Source: Irpex lacteus (Eukaryota > Basidiomycota > Agaricomycetes > Polyporales > Irpicaceae). From it: a stretch of DNA of 64,000 nt. This document shows positions 1 to 11,715 of this stretch, one piece after another. How positions within the stretch are numbered: the stretch's first letter is position 1; each line of letters begins with the position of its first letter. Under the pieces are notes generated by a model, which was not told the DNA's origin, did not search any database, and worked only from the letters and a program-made list of their open reading frames with translations. A program made the position numbers and the translations under genes. The stretch is from NCBI GenBank assembly GCA_001986395.2, contig MQVO02000002.1, positions 2,542,001 to 2,606,000 on the forward strand. The letters are read 5' to 3'.

Positions 1-1468
1 AGCTGAATCGCGCTGCAAATCAAAGGATCAGCAAAGAGATCTCGAACAGCATATCGTTGCGGTGGACCACAACGAAACGAGTAAGATCGCTCAGTACCCC
101 TGCACATGGGTCTCAGCTGAGCTGGCTAGCCAGAGATGTAATACTACAACTCGCCACACCACACAGCTCCCTCCATTCGTTATCGAAATCGTGCAATTAT
201 CGTCACTGCGGCAGAAATCCAATGGTACTCACCGCCATCTCTTGCTTCGCGATGCGAGCTGCCTCGCCGATACCGACGATGAGCGGAGTTGGCAGGGTTC
301 CACTACGCAACCCACGTTCCTGACCGCCTCCGTTGATGATAGGCTCCAGACGAACTCGGGGTCGTCTCCTAACGTAGGCTGCTCCTACTCCCTTCGGACC
401 ATAGAGCTTGTGTCCAGAGATACTCAGCACGTCGATGTTCATCTCGTTCACATCGATAGGCACTTTGCCGACCGCTTGTGCCGCATCTGTGTGGAAGTAG
501 ATCCCACGGTGTTGACGGAGCAGCTCGCCAATCTCCTTTATGGGCTGAATGACGCCTGTCTCGTTGTTCACTGTCATTATTGAGACGATTGAAGTATCTG
601 GCCTAATGGCAGCCTCCAGGTCCTCCAGTCGGATAATGCCGTTTTGTTGCACGGGGAGGTATGTGACGTCAAAACCCTCTTCTTGCAGTTTTCGGCACGA
701 ATCAAGGACGCATTTATGTTCCTAGAATAGCTGTCAATGACTAATCATGAGTGAGGCGAGGATGTTTCGTACCGTTTGCGTGGTTATGATATGACGCTTA
801 CGCTCTTTGTGGAACCGGGCGACACCCTTAAGCGCCATATTATTCGACTCAGTAGCTCCTGAGGTGAAGATGATGTCCTTTGGGTCGGCTCCAATAAGAT
901 CTGCTATGTGCTAACAGCGTCGCGTTCAGACGACGCGCAAACAACAAAGTGATGGTGTGTAGACAAACCTTGCGAGCGTCCTCCACCGCCGCTTCTGCCT
1001 CCCAGCCGTAAGCGTGCGTTCGACTGTGAGGATTACCATACTGATCTGTAAAGAACGGAAGCATGGCATCGAGGACTCGAGGGTCTACCGGAGTAGTGGC
1101 CTGTGGAATTACTATGAGTATATGCGCGAACATGCTACGTGTGAGAACACGGACCTGCATGTCGAGGTAAATTGGCCTCGCCTTGCCCTGCAAGTTGTCC
1201 TCTCTTCTTGGGACCTCCAGCTTAAATCCGAGCATATCTAACACACGATGATATTGAGATTTTGCGATAGACTGAAGGCACTGGGCTGCTCACCTTGTCT
1301 GGGGGTGAAGAATGCATCGTCTTGGTAAGACGACGGAACATCGACGACGCTGGCACGATCAGCCCCCGACGGTTGAACGTAGTTACGCCTGGCTGCCACC
1401 GCCACAACCCTCGATGACGATGGTCTCAACACTGACCGACGGACGCTGCTCGACACTCGAGAGAGCAT
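1..1468 (-). CDS. NFS1: Cysteine desulfurase NFS1, mitochondrial (partial, C-terminus beyond left edge)
   Basis: PLP enzyme that takes sulfur from L-cysteine for Fe-S cluster assembly in the mitochondrial matrix. I start it at the ATG at 1468 because it opens an Arg/Ser-rich, acid-free presequence ([19 protein letters not shown]). The longer open frame upstream has no family similarity. Introns separate the presequence, the [22 protein letters not shown] core, and the large exon at about 223-652. That exon carries NNETGVIQP, the Asp of [10 protein letters not shown], the PLP lysine motif [12 protein letters not shown] and [13 protein letters not shown] donor follows GAGATGGCG, and the next exon seems to begin at position 12 (CGCGATTCAGCT). 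The catalytic cysteine loop lies outside the window. Divergent from the SR protein gene, with 286 bp between the two starts. The family call is near certain; some inner exon ends are approximate. Confidence 0.93.
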
Positions 1469-1754
1469 GGTGGACGTATAGCGGCGGGATGGTGGTGGGA
1501 AGAACGTGGGAAACGACGAGCAAAGGCCGACATTTTGATGCCACACGCCGGCTCGCTTTATCAGATAGTCACGCGTCCGCGGGAGTCGGCCTAACGCGCG
1601 GCCACTCGGCAGCTGCTTTGGCCGTGCTATCTCCGAATGATCCGGAGTAAGATCAGCATCACGTGCTTCTCTGCGCACGGACCACTTTTGGCGCCATCCT
1701 TTTGATGTCGCGCGTGATGGGTTGGACTTCTGCATCTCTTGACTCTCAACCACC
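1469..1754. promoter_or_regulatory. Short divergent intergenic promoter region (NFS1 / SR protein)
   Basis: The 286 bp between the two opposed start codons must hold both promoters and 5' leaders. I saw no convincing TATA box. Inference from gene layout only. Confidence 0.45.
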
Positions 1755-3083
1755 ATGGCAAGACGTCTCTACCTCGGTCGTACGCCCCCAACGTCGTGTT
1801 CGTCGTCGTTCATGGTCCTGACGAACCTTTTCAGGCCTTCCCCCGGATGCTCGCGCTGAAGATGTTTCAAAGTTTTTCGACGGCTACGGCCGCATCGTCG
1901 ACTGCCGCGTCATGACAGGTTGGTTCCGTTGGCCGCTACACGTGCCATTCGACGACTCAGGATTCCCTCGTAGGATTTGGCTTCGTTGAATTTGAGAGCT
2001 CTCGCGACGCCGAGGATGCCGTCCACAACTTCAACGGCAAAAGCTTCATGGGAGCGAAGTACGATATGCGGCGCTTATCTTCAGGCCACAGTCCCACGGT
2101 TACTAACCCATTCCAGTATTGTAGTGGAATTCGCCAAGGAGTCGCGCCCAAGGCGCGAAGTCTACGAAGAACGCGCACCGCGTGCCAGGCGTCCCCCTGG
2201 TCATCGTCTCATCGTCTCTGGTATCTCCCGTGACACCAGCTGGCAGGTATGGTTTTTCTCACTGTCAGGCACCGTGTGGCCCCACCGGGACATAGGAACC
2301 GCCAACGGGAATCAGGAGATTCTTCATGTTACTTACCAACTAATCATCATATAGGACTTAAAAGACTTCGGTCGTGAAGCAGGTAGCGTGTCCTACGCGG
2401 ACATCGACCGGGACAGGCCTGGAGAGGGGTATGGCCCCATGATCTCTGCATCTTATCAGCTCTAATAGTATCTTCTCCCTAGTATCCTTGAGTATCTTTC
2501 CCGTGACGATGCCGATCGTGCGGTGAAGGAGCTCGATGGTAAGGATTTACGTGGCAACAGCGTGCGCGTCAGTCTGGACACCACTGAGGTTAGTTCCAAC
2601 CTATCGTCGCTTATCATCGCCAACTGACCTCTCCCCTAGCGTGGCTCTGGTCCCGACAACTATCGTCGCGACGATCGTCGTGATGACAGGCGCGATGACA
2701 GATATCGCGACGACCGCCACCGGGATGACAGGTACAGTCGCGACGACCGGTACAGCCGTGACGATAGGTATAGTCGTGACGATCGTTACGCTCGCGATGA
2801 CCGTCGTCGAGATGACCGTGCTCCCTACACTCGCGAACGCTCGAGGTCACCTCCTCGCCGTGCTGCCGAGCCTGAAGATCGTCGCCCCAGGTCGCCTCCC
2901 CCGAAGAGGGAAGATGATAGGAGGCCTGCAGGGTACGATGATCGACGAGGACCTTATGATGTTCGGAGAGGTCCTGACCCTTATCTTGATCGCCGTAGGG
3001 ACGAACGTCGGCGTGACGACAAGGACGAACGTTACGATGACCGGCCACCTAGAGCCAACGGGGATAATGGTTGGGGACGCTGA
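1755..3083 (+). CDS. SR-type splicing factor with two RRMs and an Arg/Asp-rich tail
   Basis: Predicted nuclear RNA-binding protein of the SR/Npl3-Srp2 kind, acting in splice-site choice and mRNA export. Exon 1 is tiny (MARRLYLG). Removing an intron that starts GTCGTACG and ends TTTTCAG gives MARRLYLGLPPDARAEDVSK, a clean RRM1 beginning. RRM1 continues with FFDGYGRIVDCRVMTG and, after another intron, FGFVEFESSRDAEDAV. RRM2 has LIVSGISRDTSWQDLKDFGR, then ELDGKDLRGNSVRVSLD. The last exon (from about 2638) is a long run of RRDD, RYRDD and RYSRDD repeats followed by RERSRSPPRR and RPRSPPPKRE, and ends NGDNGWGR. The closest fungal model may be S. pombe Srp2, but I cannot settle orthology without a search. 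At least five introns. Divergent from NFS1. Confidence 0.88.
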
Positions 3084-3724
3084 GTGAAGCAAGGAGGCCC
3101 CTGGATTTCTTCCATGGCCGTGGACGGCAAATTCTTTTCCGAAAAGCTTTCCGAGCTCGTTTTCTTCGTACCACCGGATATGTTGCTGGCGATTCTGTAC
3201 CCTTCAGGACTCGTGACTCGTGTTTTCTCCGTTGGTTATTACGCATTGGTTCCTACGGTCGGGCGTGATCCCTGAGGTTACTTCCATCCGGGCGGGTGTG
3301 CTTCAACTTGGGTTTCGAGGAAAAGGAGTACAAGACTGTCCACTTCCACGTTGAGATTCGTGCAGTTGCCCGCTGTGCTTGGAGGCACGCAATCCAGGCC
3401 ATCGTTTACCGAGGTTCTGGTCTCGTGGCCGTTTCGTGATCCTGAGGTGTTGAGGCGTTCCGATGCTACGTGAAACTCAAGAATACAAAGGCTGGAGGCT
3501 TCGTCGGGTGGTACTCTGGCCATGATCCCAATGGAAGGTTGACTAAGTGTGGACGCATCCTTCGGCCGGTCGTCTGGTCTCCTCAAGGCCGATGAGACAA
3601 CTGCAAATTCTCGTGCTCCAAGCTCGCTAACTTCTTGTGTCTGCTATACCCCTACCTGTCGTAGATTCGCATGTCCTCACGAATCACACAATAGAAATAA
3701 TCTTCATCAAGCAGATACTATGAT
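3084..3724. other. Convergent spacer, 3' ends of the SR gene and TBCE
   Basis: 641 bp between two converging stop codons. It should hold both 3' UTRs. Open frames here are short and lack family similarity. I see nothing else. Confidence 0.5.
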
Positions 3725-6046
3725 TCATTTAGCAGCACTGTACAGCAATATTTCTGAGTCGTCTTCGAAACCTAGCCACGACACGTCCTGTGTGTCCTGT
3801 GTGTCATTGAGATCGGAGACCGTTCCACCAGACATCTTCAGCCACAGCCTCATTGCGCTTTGGTCCGCTTTGCGTATACCAAACGATTTCGCAACTTTCA
3901 GACGGAACGTCCGTAGAGTCATTGTCGGCAGTACGCGTAATGGCACTGTTTGCGTAATAGACGGAGATGAGGTGGAAGGCGGGTGGGAACACCGATGAAC
4001 CTTGATGTCTATCATCAATGTTAACAGAGTCAAAGGAGTCAGAATCGGGGTGTAGTGATCGCGTCAAATGGACGCATAATGAAAGAACAACGCACTGATG
4101 AGACGATTGCTGAGGTTATCCTGTTTGGCGACTGTGGAAGAGGCTGGCGCGTTCGGCTGGTCGTATTCTGGCGTGGGGATATCGGAGAAGGACGTGCGAT
4201 GTGATTGCAACCAACGGAGAAGATGGAAGCGGTGAGCCTGACATACTAACAGCGATACAAGATAGGGACCCACTATTACACAAGGCCTGCCATTGCGGGT
4301 GCTGCCGACATCGTGCGTCTTCGTCCCGCGGACCATGTTTAGTGATGTAGGAGATGTAGAACAATTCGCAGTCCGTCCGTTCTTTGGCTGTGATCTACGG
4401 CACAGGGATAATACAAGCATTCCCATGTAGCAGCTGCATCAGCTCCGTTCGAGTCACTGCGATATCCAACACTTACGACAGTTGCGTCAAGCGATATGAG
4501 CGTCGGGATTCGGGCAATGATGAACTGACGCGCGTGTTTTCCAAGTTCGACGTCTGTTGAGAGAAGAATAGAGACATTCAATTTACCGGCAAGTTATTCT
4601 TTGGTTGCGCTCAGCGTCGGATCTGAAAGTGTGTATTCACCTTCGACGATTGGGTTTCCGGAGATAGTCAGCGATTCTAGAGACGGACACCACAGATGCA
4701 GGCGGTCGATAGACTGCCATGAGTCCAGCGCGTTGGACGTCAAAGACAGGTGACGCAGTTGATGGAAAGCTGGGGCTTGTTCCAGCGGATCGATGGTCTT
4801 CAACTGGTTGCTGGAGAGAATAACACGCTCAAGGCTATGCACGAAAAAGATGTCAGCGGTCAATGACCAGAACGTTGCAGAGAATGGTATCAGTGCATAC
4901 TTTGGGTAGTATCGCAGAGCGGCCACAATCTCAGGCCAATCAATGAGCTCGTTGCCGTCAAAATTGATCAGTCGTAATCCTGCATTCGTTATTGTGTTTT
5001 CCGCAGGATCATTGTCCGCTGTCCGCAAACTTGACAGTCGGTTGTACCCATATTCCAGCGCAGTGAGCGAGGGCATATGTCGAAGCAATTGTTTCACGTC
5101 GCCCCATGGGATTAAAGTTGTGTTGAGCTGTAACTCCTGGATGGCAGAAAACGCAGAGGAGAAGCGCATCGTATCCTGTGGCATTGCCAGTCTGTTGTGA
5201 CTACGAGGAACGTTTGTTTCAGCAATGAGTACACCATCGCGACATAGAACGAACCCACTTCAACGCTAGCCGCTGCAACCGAGGAAGCTCAGCTACTATC
5301 AGTGCGACGATGTCCCATGACGGCAACAGATTTTTGGATAAATCCAGTCCACGTATACCTGTGGTCAAAGCATCAGCATACATCAGACCGCCGGTCATGA
5401 TGCAAAATCATCGTTAAGACAGAGCAAACGCGGGTTTCGATGATCAATATAATCGCATTAATCGACGTGAACCGTCGATATCATGTACTCTGACATCACG
5501 AAGATGGTGTATTTACCTGGACAGGTCTTTTGTATCTCTCCAGGCGTATCAGCGCGCGCGACACGCTCATTGTCAAGACTAACTTCTCGCAGATTATCTA
5601 ATCGCGAGAGGTTGGCACGGATCTTGTTGAGGCGAACGGCCTCGACTTCTATGGTACCGTTTGAGGACCCCAGTACGACCTTCTCGACCTTGTCTTCGGT
5701 GGGTACTTCCGTGTACTTTGCTATGAGTGCCTCTAAGAATGATACTCCATATGAGATGACCGCGTTTGGACGGATGAAAGAGCCCGCATTCTTTACTCTG
5801 AAGAAGAATGGCCGTTAATGATGATTTTTTGCCCACAACAATCGAGACAACGGACTCTTACGTGCAATGAAAGTATTGTTTGCCATCTTTCTCTCCGCTG
5901 TGCTTACCACGTTTAGGATCATCCCATTCGATACCGAGCCAGGAGCCTTGCGTGCCATCCACAGGTCCAATGAACCTGATGGTCCCGAGATATCCGGAGT
6001 GCACGAGACGGGTGCCTACTGAGGGCAATGAAGAAGGCTGTGTCAT
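3725..6046 (-). CDS. TBCE: Tubulin-folding cofactor E (CAP-Gly, LRR, ubiquitin-like)
   Basis: Chaperone that works with cofactors C and D to release native alpha/beta-tubulin heterodimers. The ATG is at 6046; the codon before it is GTG. An N-terminal CAP-Gly domain follows at once: GTRLVHSGYLGTIRFIGPVD, then WLGIEWDDPKRGKHSG and KDGKQYF. Middle exons (about 4594-5820) are leucine-rich repeats, such as SLTALEYGYNRLSSL, LRLINFDGNELIDWPEI and LERVILSSNQLKTIDPL. A later exon has LNVSILL and ERTDCELFYISYI. The end is a ubiquitin-like domain, MTLRTFRLKVAKSFGI then WLGFEDDSEILLYSAAK and stop. Domain order and size fit the family. Many short introns; divergent from the hydrolase gene with 297 bp between starts. 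Confidence 0.92.
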
Positions 6047-6343
6047 CACTTTGCACTGATTGTACTGTTTGAGCTACGATTGGTAAATTGTCAGTGTTGT
6101 GATTGTTTTGAATCCGAGAAAGCCGTCTCGACAATCGTCCAGTGTCGTGGTACGGATGAAGCCTTATCTTAAGAACTTGCCCTTTGGGGACATACATTAG
6201 ACGCCCACGAATACGCGACAAAGTACGCGCTCGGGTGTCAGAGCCACCGCATTTCCGAACTTCGGTCTCAGCGCGGACTGCCGTGAATAATCCCCTGCCT
6301 CTGCACCTCTTGACTTTCTCGTGGTTGGTGACCTCTGACTCTC

Positions 6344-8248
6344 ATGTTGGCCCGCAGTGTGCGTACGATGTCCAACCGTAGCCTTGCAGCGCAGCGAACA
6401 CGGGCTATTTCTCGTCATATGTCATCAAGCACGAAGGCGAGCCCCGATGAGGTATGCAGACCACACGTATCCAGTATCACAAGCAGACCATCTAAATGAC
6501 CGCCATGATAGGCTCCAGTACTCTTTGAAACCGTCGGACAGGTCAAGAAATACATACTGAACCGCCCTCAGAAGCTCAATTCCTTGGATCCGCCTATGCT
6601 AAACCTGTTGCGACCATACGTGGAAGTACGTTGTTATTTGTTTTCAAATACCTCGGACAACATCTCAATCTATTGTAGGAATGGAGTCAATCGAAAATCA
6701 GCAAGATTCTAGTTGGAACAGGTGTGGGACGTGCCTTTTGTGCTGGCGGAGATGTTGCATGTACGTCTACCAATTATGCCTGTGAACGTGCCAAGAAAGA
6801 TTCATTACCGTCAATGTTATTTAGCTGTGGTACAAGCGGCTGCCAATGACGATACAAGGCACCAAGCTCTAGACTTCTTCAAACGCGAGTATGTGTTGTC
6901 ACCCAAGTATCATTAACGGCACATTAACATATTCATTAGGTTCGAGTTGGACTATTTGCTCGCTGCAGTACCCCAGCCCTATGTGGCCGTGATGGACGGA
7001 ATAACAAGTGAGTGGTGTCGTATACAATGAACGAGTCATGCCCTGACAATTATCCTTACTGTTGACAGTGGGCGGTGGCGTCGGTCTCTCCATTAATGCC
7101 AATTTCAGAATAGCAACAGAGAAGACAGTGTTTGCGATGCCTGAGACCAAGATTGGCTATTGTCCCGATGTTGGCGCAAGCTTCTTTTTGTCGAGAGTGG
7201 ACGGCGAGGTGGGAACCTATCTCGCTTTGACCGGCGAGACTATCAAAGGCCGTGATGTATTGTGAGTTGGGTGTTATGTCCGCCCTTGCACTCGGAATTT
7301 TGACTGAAAGGGAATAATTAGTGAATTAGGCTTCGCAACACACTTTGTACCGTCTCGGCGCATACCAGCTCTCCTTGAGAGGCTGTCGTCCCTCGATAGA
7401 CCTTTGAATGACTTGATAGACGCAACTATCGAGGAGGCTTCGCAAGAGAGGGAGGCACATGAACCTCCTTGCTCGATCACAGGCGCAAAGCGTATCGCGC
7501 TCGACAGGGCTTTCGGTCACAACAAGGTCGAGCAAATTTTCGACGAACTTAAAAAGATCTCGGAGGAGCATGAAGATACCGCGATCCGCTCTTGGGCGGC
7601 GAGTACCATCGAGGCCTTAGAGCTAAGGAGCCCGACAAGCCTCAAGGTTGCACTGGAAGCAATTCGCAGAGGCAAAGAGATGTCATTGCACGAAGCTTTG
7701 CAGATGGAGCTCAACATTGCGACCGCTTTTTGCGTGAGTCAAGTTCCGATTTCGTTGCGGATGTAACGCATTGATACTAATCATCCTTACTCTCTCGTAC
7801 ACAGTCCAAGGCCAGCCCAGATTTTGCGACCGGTGTTTCGGCCGTGCTCGTCGAAAAGATCAAGGAGCGGCCTCAGTGGTCCCCTGCTACCCTTCCAGAA
7901 GTCAAAGATGAGTACATACTGGGTAATTTCTTCCACAAATTCAGCCCGGAGAACGGCACGGCCCCCAGCATCACCCTCTCGGACAAGTTGCACCTTGAGC
8001 CCTCCAAGACGGGATCTCCCATGCTGTATACACTCCCTACGGAGGAGGAAATCCGACAGCTCGTCACTGGGAGTCATCCGAGTAGCGGAAGCACCAGTCT
8101 TACTAAGGACGAGCTGACCGAGAAACTGGTGAAGCTTAGACGAGGGAAATTGGGCGTTCGTGAAAAGGTGTCAGAGGTGGTATCTCGCCGTTGTATCGAA
8201 GAGTTGGACACAGCTTCAGGAACGAAGTATCTCAGGTGGAAGAATTAA
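6344..8248 (+). CDS. EHD3: 3-hydroxyisobutyryl-CoA hydrolase, mitochondrial
   Basis: Crotonase-fold thioesterase of valine breakdown that hydrolyses 3-hydroxyisobutyryl-CoA. The ATG at 6344 opens an Arg-rich presequence ([20 protein letters not shown]). After a first intron comes [20 protein letters not shown], then the oxyanion-hole part [11 protein letters not shown], then [20 protein letters not shown] with [20 protein letters not shown], the hallmark of the HIBCH branch of the enoyl-CoA hydratase superfamily. The C-terminal half has the HIBCH cap with [15 protein letters not shown] and ends TKYLRWKN. At least six introns, all in phase with this reading. A peroxisomal or plain enoyl-CoA hydratase is unlikely, because those lack this C-terminal part. 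Confidence 0.93.
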
Positions 8249-9599
8249 TCATATCTCTGTGCTCGGCGTCTATGCCACCATAGTTGTTGTCTATCTCTGT
8301 ATTGGTCTACAGTACCATGCGATATCCGTCCCTACGACAGGTTACCTTAGTAAAGACAATGTCTCTGAGCATTCATGTGATATGCTTTATATTTGCGGAT
8401 CCGAATGGTGGATGACAATGAATTACAAACGCAATATCCGCGGTTGAATGACGGACAATTGTTGAAAGGGTCGCATCTACTCTGGCAGACCTAGTGATTA
8501 CACGTTTGGCTGGTCACATCTGCAAACGAGGGCAGTGGCTCTACGTGGCTTTGCCACAGTATGTTTTGCTATTCGTGTGATTCGTGCTGTCAAAGATGAT
8601 GTTACTCTTTCAAGTCACAGCGGCCAGTCGCGCTCTCCGACATGATGACACTGCGCCAGCTTCGGTACCCAGCACTGCCCTCAACGCACAGGTCCTAACC
8701 GATGCCGCTCGGAACACTCCCAACATTGATCACGTATGGCCAACCTGCGCGACGAGCTCAATTGTGGATATTCCAGTCCTATGTGAACGACGGTTTGACA
8801 ATATGCAACTACCGGAGACCCCAGCGGGGTGGCTGGCGGGCGATGTAGGTCTGGGCGGTCGAGATGAGCAAGATGAGGGTGGCCGCGCATTGATCGTGGT
8901 GGACGAGCCCCGTCCATTCGCACACTACTGCTCGTACTTTTTGTGTCTGTCTCGCGGTGTTATGACGTTGACGAATAATAAAATTCGGAAACTTTCAAAC
9001 GGACGCCATCCAGAGAGCGCGACCCTGAGACCATGGATCACGCTAAATCGAGATCGAAATTACGTTGCGGCCCTAGGATCCCACGATACTCTAACCCTAA
9101 TCTCGAGGCCGAAGCCGTCAAATGCACATGGTCTGGCAACGGGCGAGGATCATGGCTCTTCTCATACAATGTAACAAAGGTGGCTGGGAGATGGCTGGAA
9201 AACTCAGCCGGCGGACCACGAAGAGACACAATAACTCTGTGGGAGACTTGAAAGTCTGATATTTAGACGACCCCCTGACTCCCCTTTGCCAGAGGAGTGA
9301 GCTTGCTACACGGAAAAAGCGTCGCGTGGCGACGATGTTGAACAAATTGAGATCCCAAATCGCAGGAGACACCCACGTGGAGTTTGCCGCAACACTGGGA
9401 CCTCGACAACGCAGGCTTTCAACCGCCCTGGTTTGTTTCTGACGGTATGCCGGCACCGCAAATCTCGCGAGGGCGGAGAATGAACAGCGAACTGGATGTA
9501 ACAGGGCTTTGACCATGGCCAAGATGACCAGATGCAAGCGTCCTCAGACAGGGCGCTTGTCCTTTGTCGTGTTTTGACTTTCCCGCGAGGTCTGAAAAC
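8249..9599. other. Intergenic region without a convincing gene
   Basis: The stretch holds the hydrolase 3' UTR and the upstream region of the dioxygenase gene. The longest open frame (8596-9174, plus, from its first ATG) has low-complexity, family-free sequence, and equally long frames lie opposite it. I see no repeat or RNA gene. Confidence 0.4.
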
Positions 9600-9605
9600 T
9601 ATAAA
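9600..9605 (+). promoter_or_regulatory. TATA box of the indoleamine 2,3-dioxygenase gene
   Basis: TATAAA followed by GG lies 123 bp before the ATG at 9728. The stretch after it (about 9650-9720) is pyrimidine-rich (TTTCTATCTTCTCCCTTTC), as is common around fungal transcription starts. Confidence 0.6.
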
Positions 9606-9727
9606 GGTTCGCGTCCTCAAGTTAGGGAGCCCAACAATTCCACGTTTTCACTCACCTTTCTATCTTCTCCCTTTCTCTATTACTGTTTACTCTACTACTA
9701 ATATACGACTCTCATATTGTCGCCAAA

Positions 9728-11171
9728 ATGAGTACCTTTACAACTCCTCTTAACCTCATGAACTTCCTCGGCGGCGTGGACGTCAGGCAAATAGCGCGTT
9801 CACTCAGCGGAAGCCTCGCACAAGACCAACACTTCTGTCCTAAAGACTTCGACGTCGACCACGACACTGGCTTCTTCCCTCCCGAACCTCTCCCGAGTCT
9901 ACCAAGCGCGTTTTCCATCTGGGAGGACGCGTTGATCGAGGCGCAGGAGACGCTAAGCCTTGGTGAAGACGAATCCGAGGATGCCAAGGCGAAGCGGCCA
10001 GCCGGAGAACAGTGGCGGGCGAAGATTAGATCGGTGAGTTTAAGGTTTACGCGCCGTTGTCTCATTCTTGTTAATCACTTCTTGTCAAAAGTGGCCCGTG
10101 TTGGACACCTCCGTCCTACGCGTCAATATCCGCTACCTGCAGAAAGCGCATCTCGTATTAGCATTCATCCTCCATTTCTACGTCCACTCCATACCTCTAG
10201 ACGGCACGCAAGATGCCATCCACATTCCCAAATCCATCGCCATTCCCATCGTTGCCGTCTCCAAGGAGCTAGGCACGGCTCCTGTGATGACTTTCGCCGA
10301 CACCGTCCTCTGGAACTGGGAACTCATCCACCCTGACCAGCCCCTATCCGCGGAGAATATCCGTTACGTGAACCTCTTTTCGGGTACGGAAACAGAGCGC
10401 GCGTTCTACGCCAGCTCTGGAGCCGTCGAGCTGAAAGGTGTCGAAATGCTACAGGTCATCGAGTCGTTCCACTCGATGCCGAACGTCACCGATCGCGCCT
10501 GCGTCGCGAAGATTGCGCGCGACCTGGCCCGTCTGGAACGCATTGTCGACGATCTCACGAAGATCTTCGCGACGATTCGCGACACTGTCGACCCTGAAGG
10601 CTTCTACTGGCACTGTCGACCGTGGTGGTGCGGCTCGGGCAAGGCCGCCTCCTCCACACCGCAGTGGATATACGATGGCGTGTCTCCCAAGGACACGCAG
10701 GACTTGGCGGGGCCGTCAGCGGGACAGAGCAGCGTTATGCACGCGCTCGACATCTTCCTCGACATCGACCACAAGCTCGCCCAGAAGCGAGCTCCAGCTC
10801 CCTCCGAGAGCAACAAAAAGGCGGACACGGGCTTCATGGAAAGAATGAGACGCTACATGCCAGGGAAGCACAGGGAATATCTCGTTTACCTGACGGCTTC
10901 ACCTCGCACCGTGCGGGACGTCGCGCAAGCTCACCCGAGCTTAAAGGAGCCTTACAATGCCGTTGTCTCTGCGCTGAAACGCCTCCGCGATGTCCACATT
11001 CGTATTGTCACCCTGTACGTTGTGAGCATGTCTCACAGGCAACCACCTCCGCACATCATCCGAAGGGAAGGTTGCTCGGACGAAGAGGCCCGTGGGACAG
11101 GCGGGATGAAGGCGTCCAACCTCTTGAAGGCTGGGAGAGACGCGACTACTCGCGCTATGCTAAAAGAGTAA
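9728..11171 (+). CDS. BNA2: Indoleamine 2,3-dioxygenase (heme, kynurenine pathway)
   Basis: Heme dioxygenase that opens the indole ring of tryptophan to N-formylkynurenine, first step of de novo NAD synthesis. Two exons, 9728-10033 and 10092-11171, give 461 residues. The single intron begins GTGAGT and ends AAAAG. Family landmarks are SFHSMPNVTDR, EGFYWHCRPWW, GPSAGQSSVMHALDIFLDID and KHREYLVYL. His404 in LRDVHIRIVTLYVV is the expected proximal heme ligand. Length and motif order are those of a full enzyme. Many Agaricomycetes carry several IDO paralogues with different affinities for tryptophan; which class this is cannot be read from one copy. Confidence 0.94.
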
Positions 11172-11715
11172 AAGTTTGTTCTATTCGTTCTTCATCTTCT
11201 TTCGTCTTGCTTTTGGGTTCAGGGACTCGGAAGTCGTCGTACTGCTATCGTTTCGCACGTCAGTTACTCGCGTATAATTATTTATCTACCTTAGCTCCAT
11301 TTCATTGACATAGACTTTGCTTATTCTTGTAGCATGTAGCAAATAGCTGTAGACTAGCATATCGAGTTCGTAGTTAATCGTTTCCTTAGACCACTGACAC
11401 TACTCCACTTTATCACTTGCCTATTCTTCGTTGATTCGGATTGCTCTAGATTAGCTTCCGTAGTAATCCATTATGCAATCCAGGTGTTTGCAATATATTC
11501 AGCTATTTGTTGAACTTAGATGCTTGTGGTCACTGGTGAGCGACGTCGTAGTAAGAAGACAGGAACTTCCTGAATTCGAACTCGAATCGGGGAGAGCGCC
11601 TAAAGACCAAATATGGTAGCGTGATTGATTACGTACGCGACGCGCTATTAAACGACGCAACTTCGCACGCGTTGCTCTTGTTTAGCTACCACCAACTAGA
11701 AAACGGGAAAGCAAG
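11172..11715. other. Intergenic region, IDO 3' UTR and RFA1 promoter
   Basis: 544 AT-richer bases with no open frame of interest, no TATA box near the next start, and no repeat that I can see. Confidence 0.45.

Noticed and set aside
2536..3087. Long open frames in two other frames of the SR-protein tail
   Set aside because: They arise from the simple RD/RS-coding repeat; the frame giving RRMs and SRSP motifs is clearly the coding one.
8584..9174. 196-codon plus-strand open frame after the hydrolase gene
   Set aside because: It begins at a GTG, lacks family or domain content, and competing frames exist on the other strand.
11560..11620. tRNA-like TTCGAACTCGAATCG
   Set aside because: No matching A box, acceptor stem or cloverleaf could be drawn.
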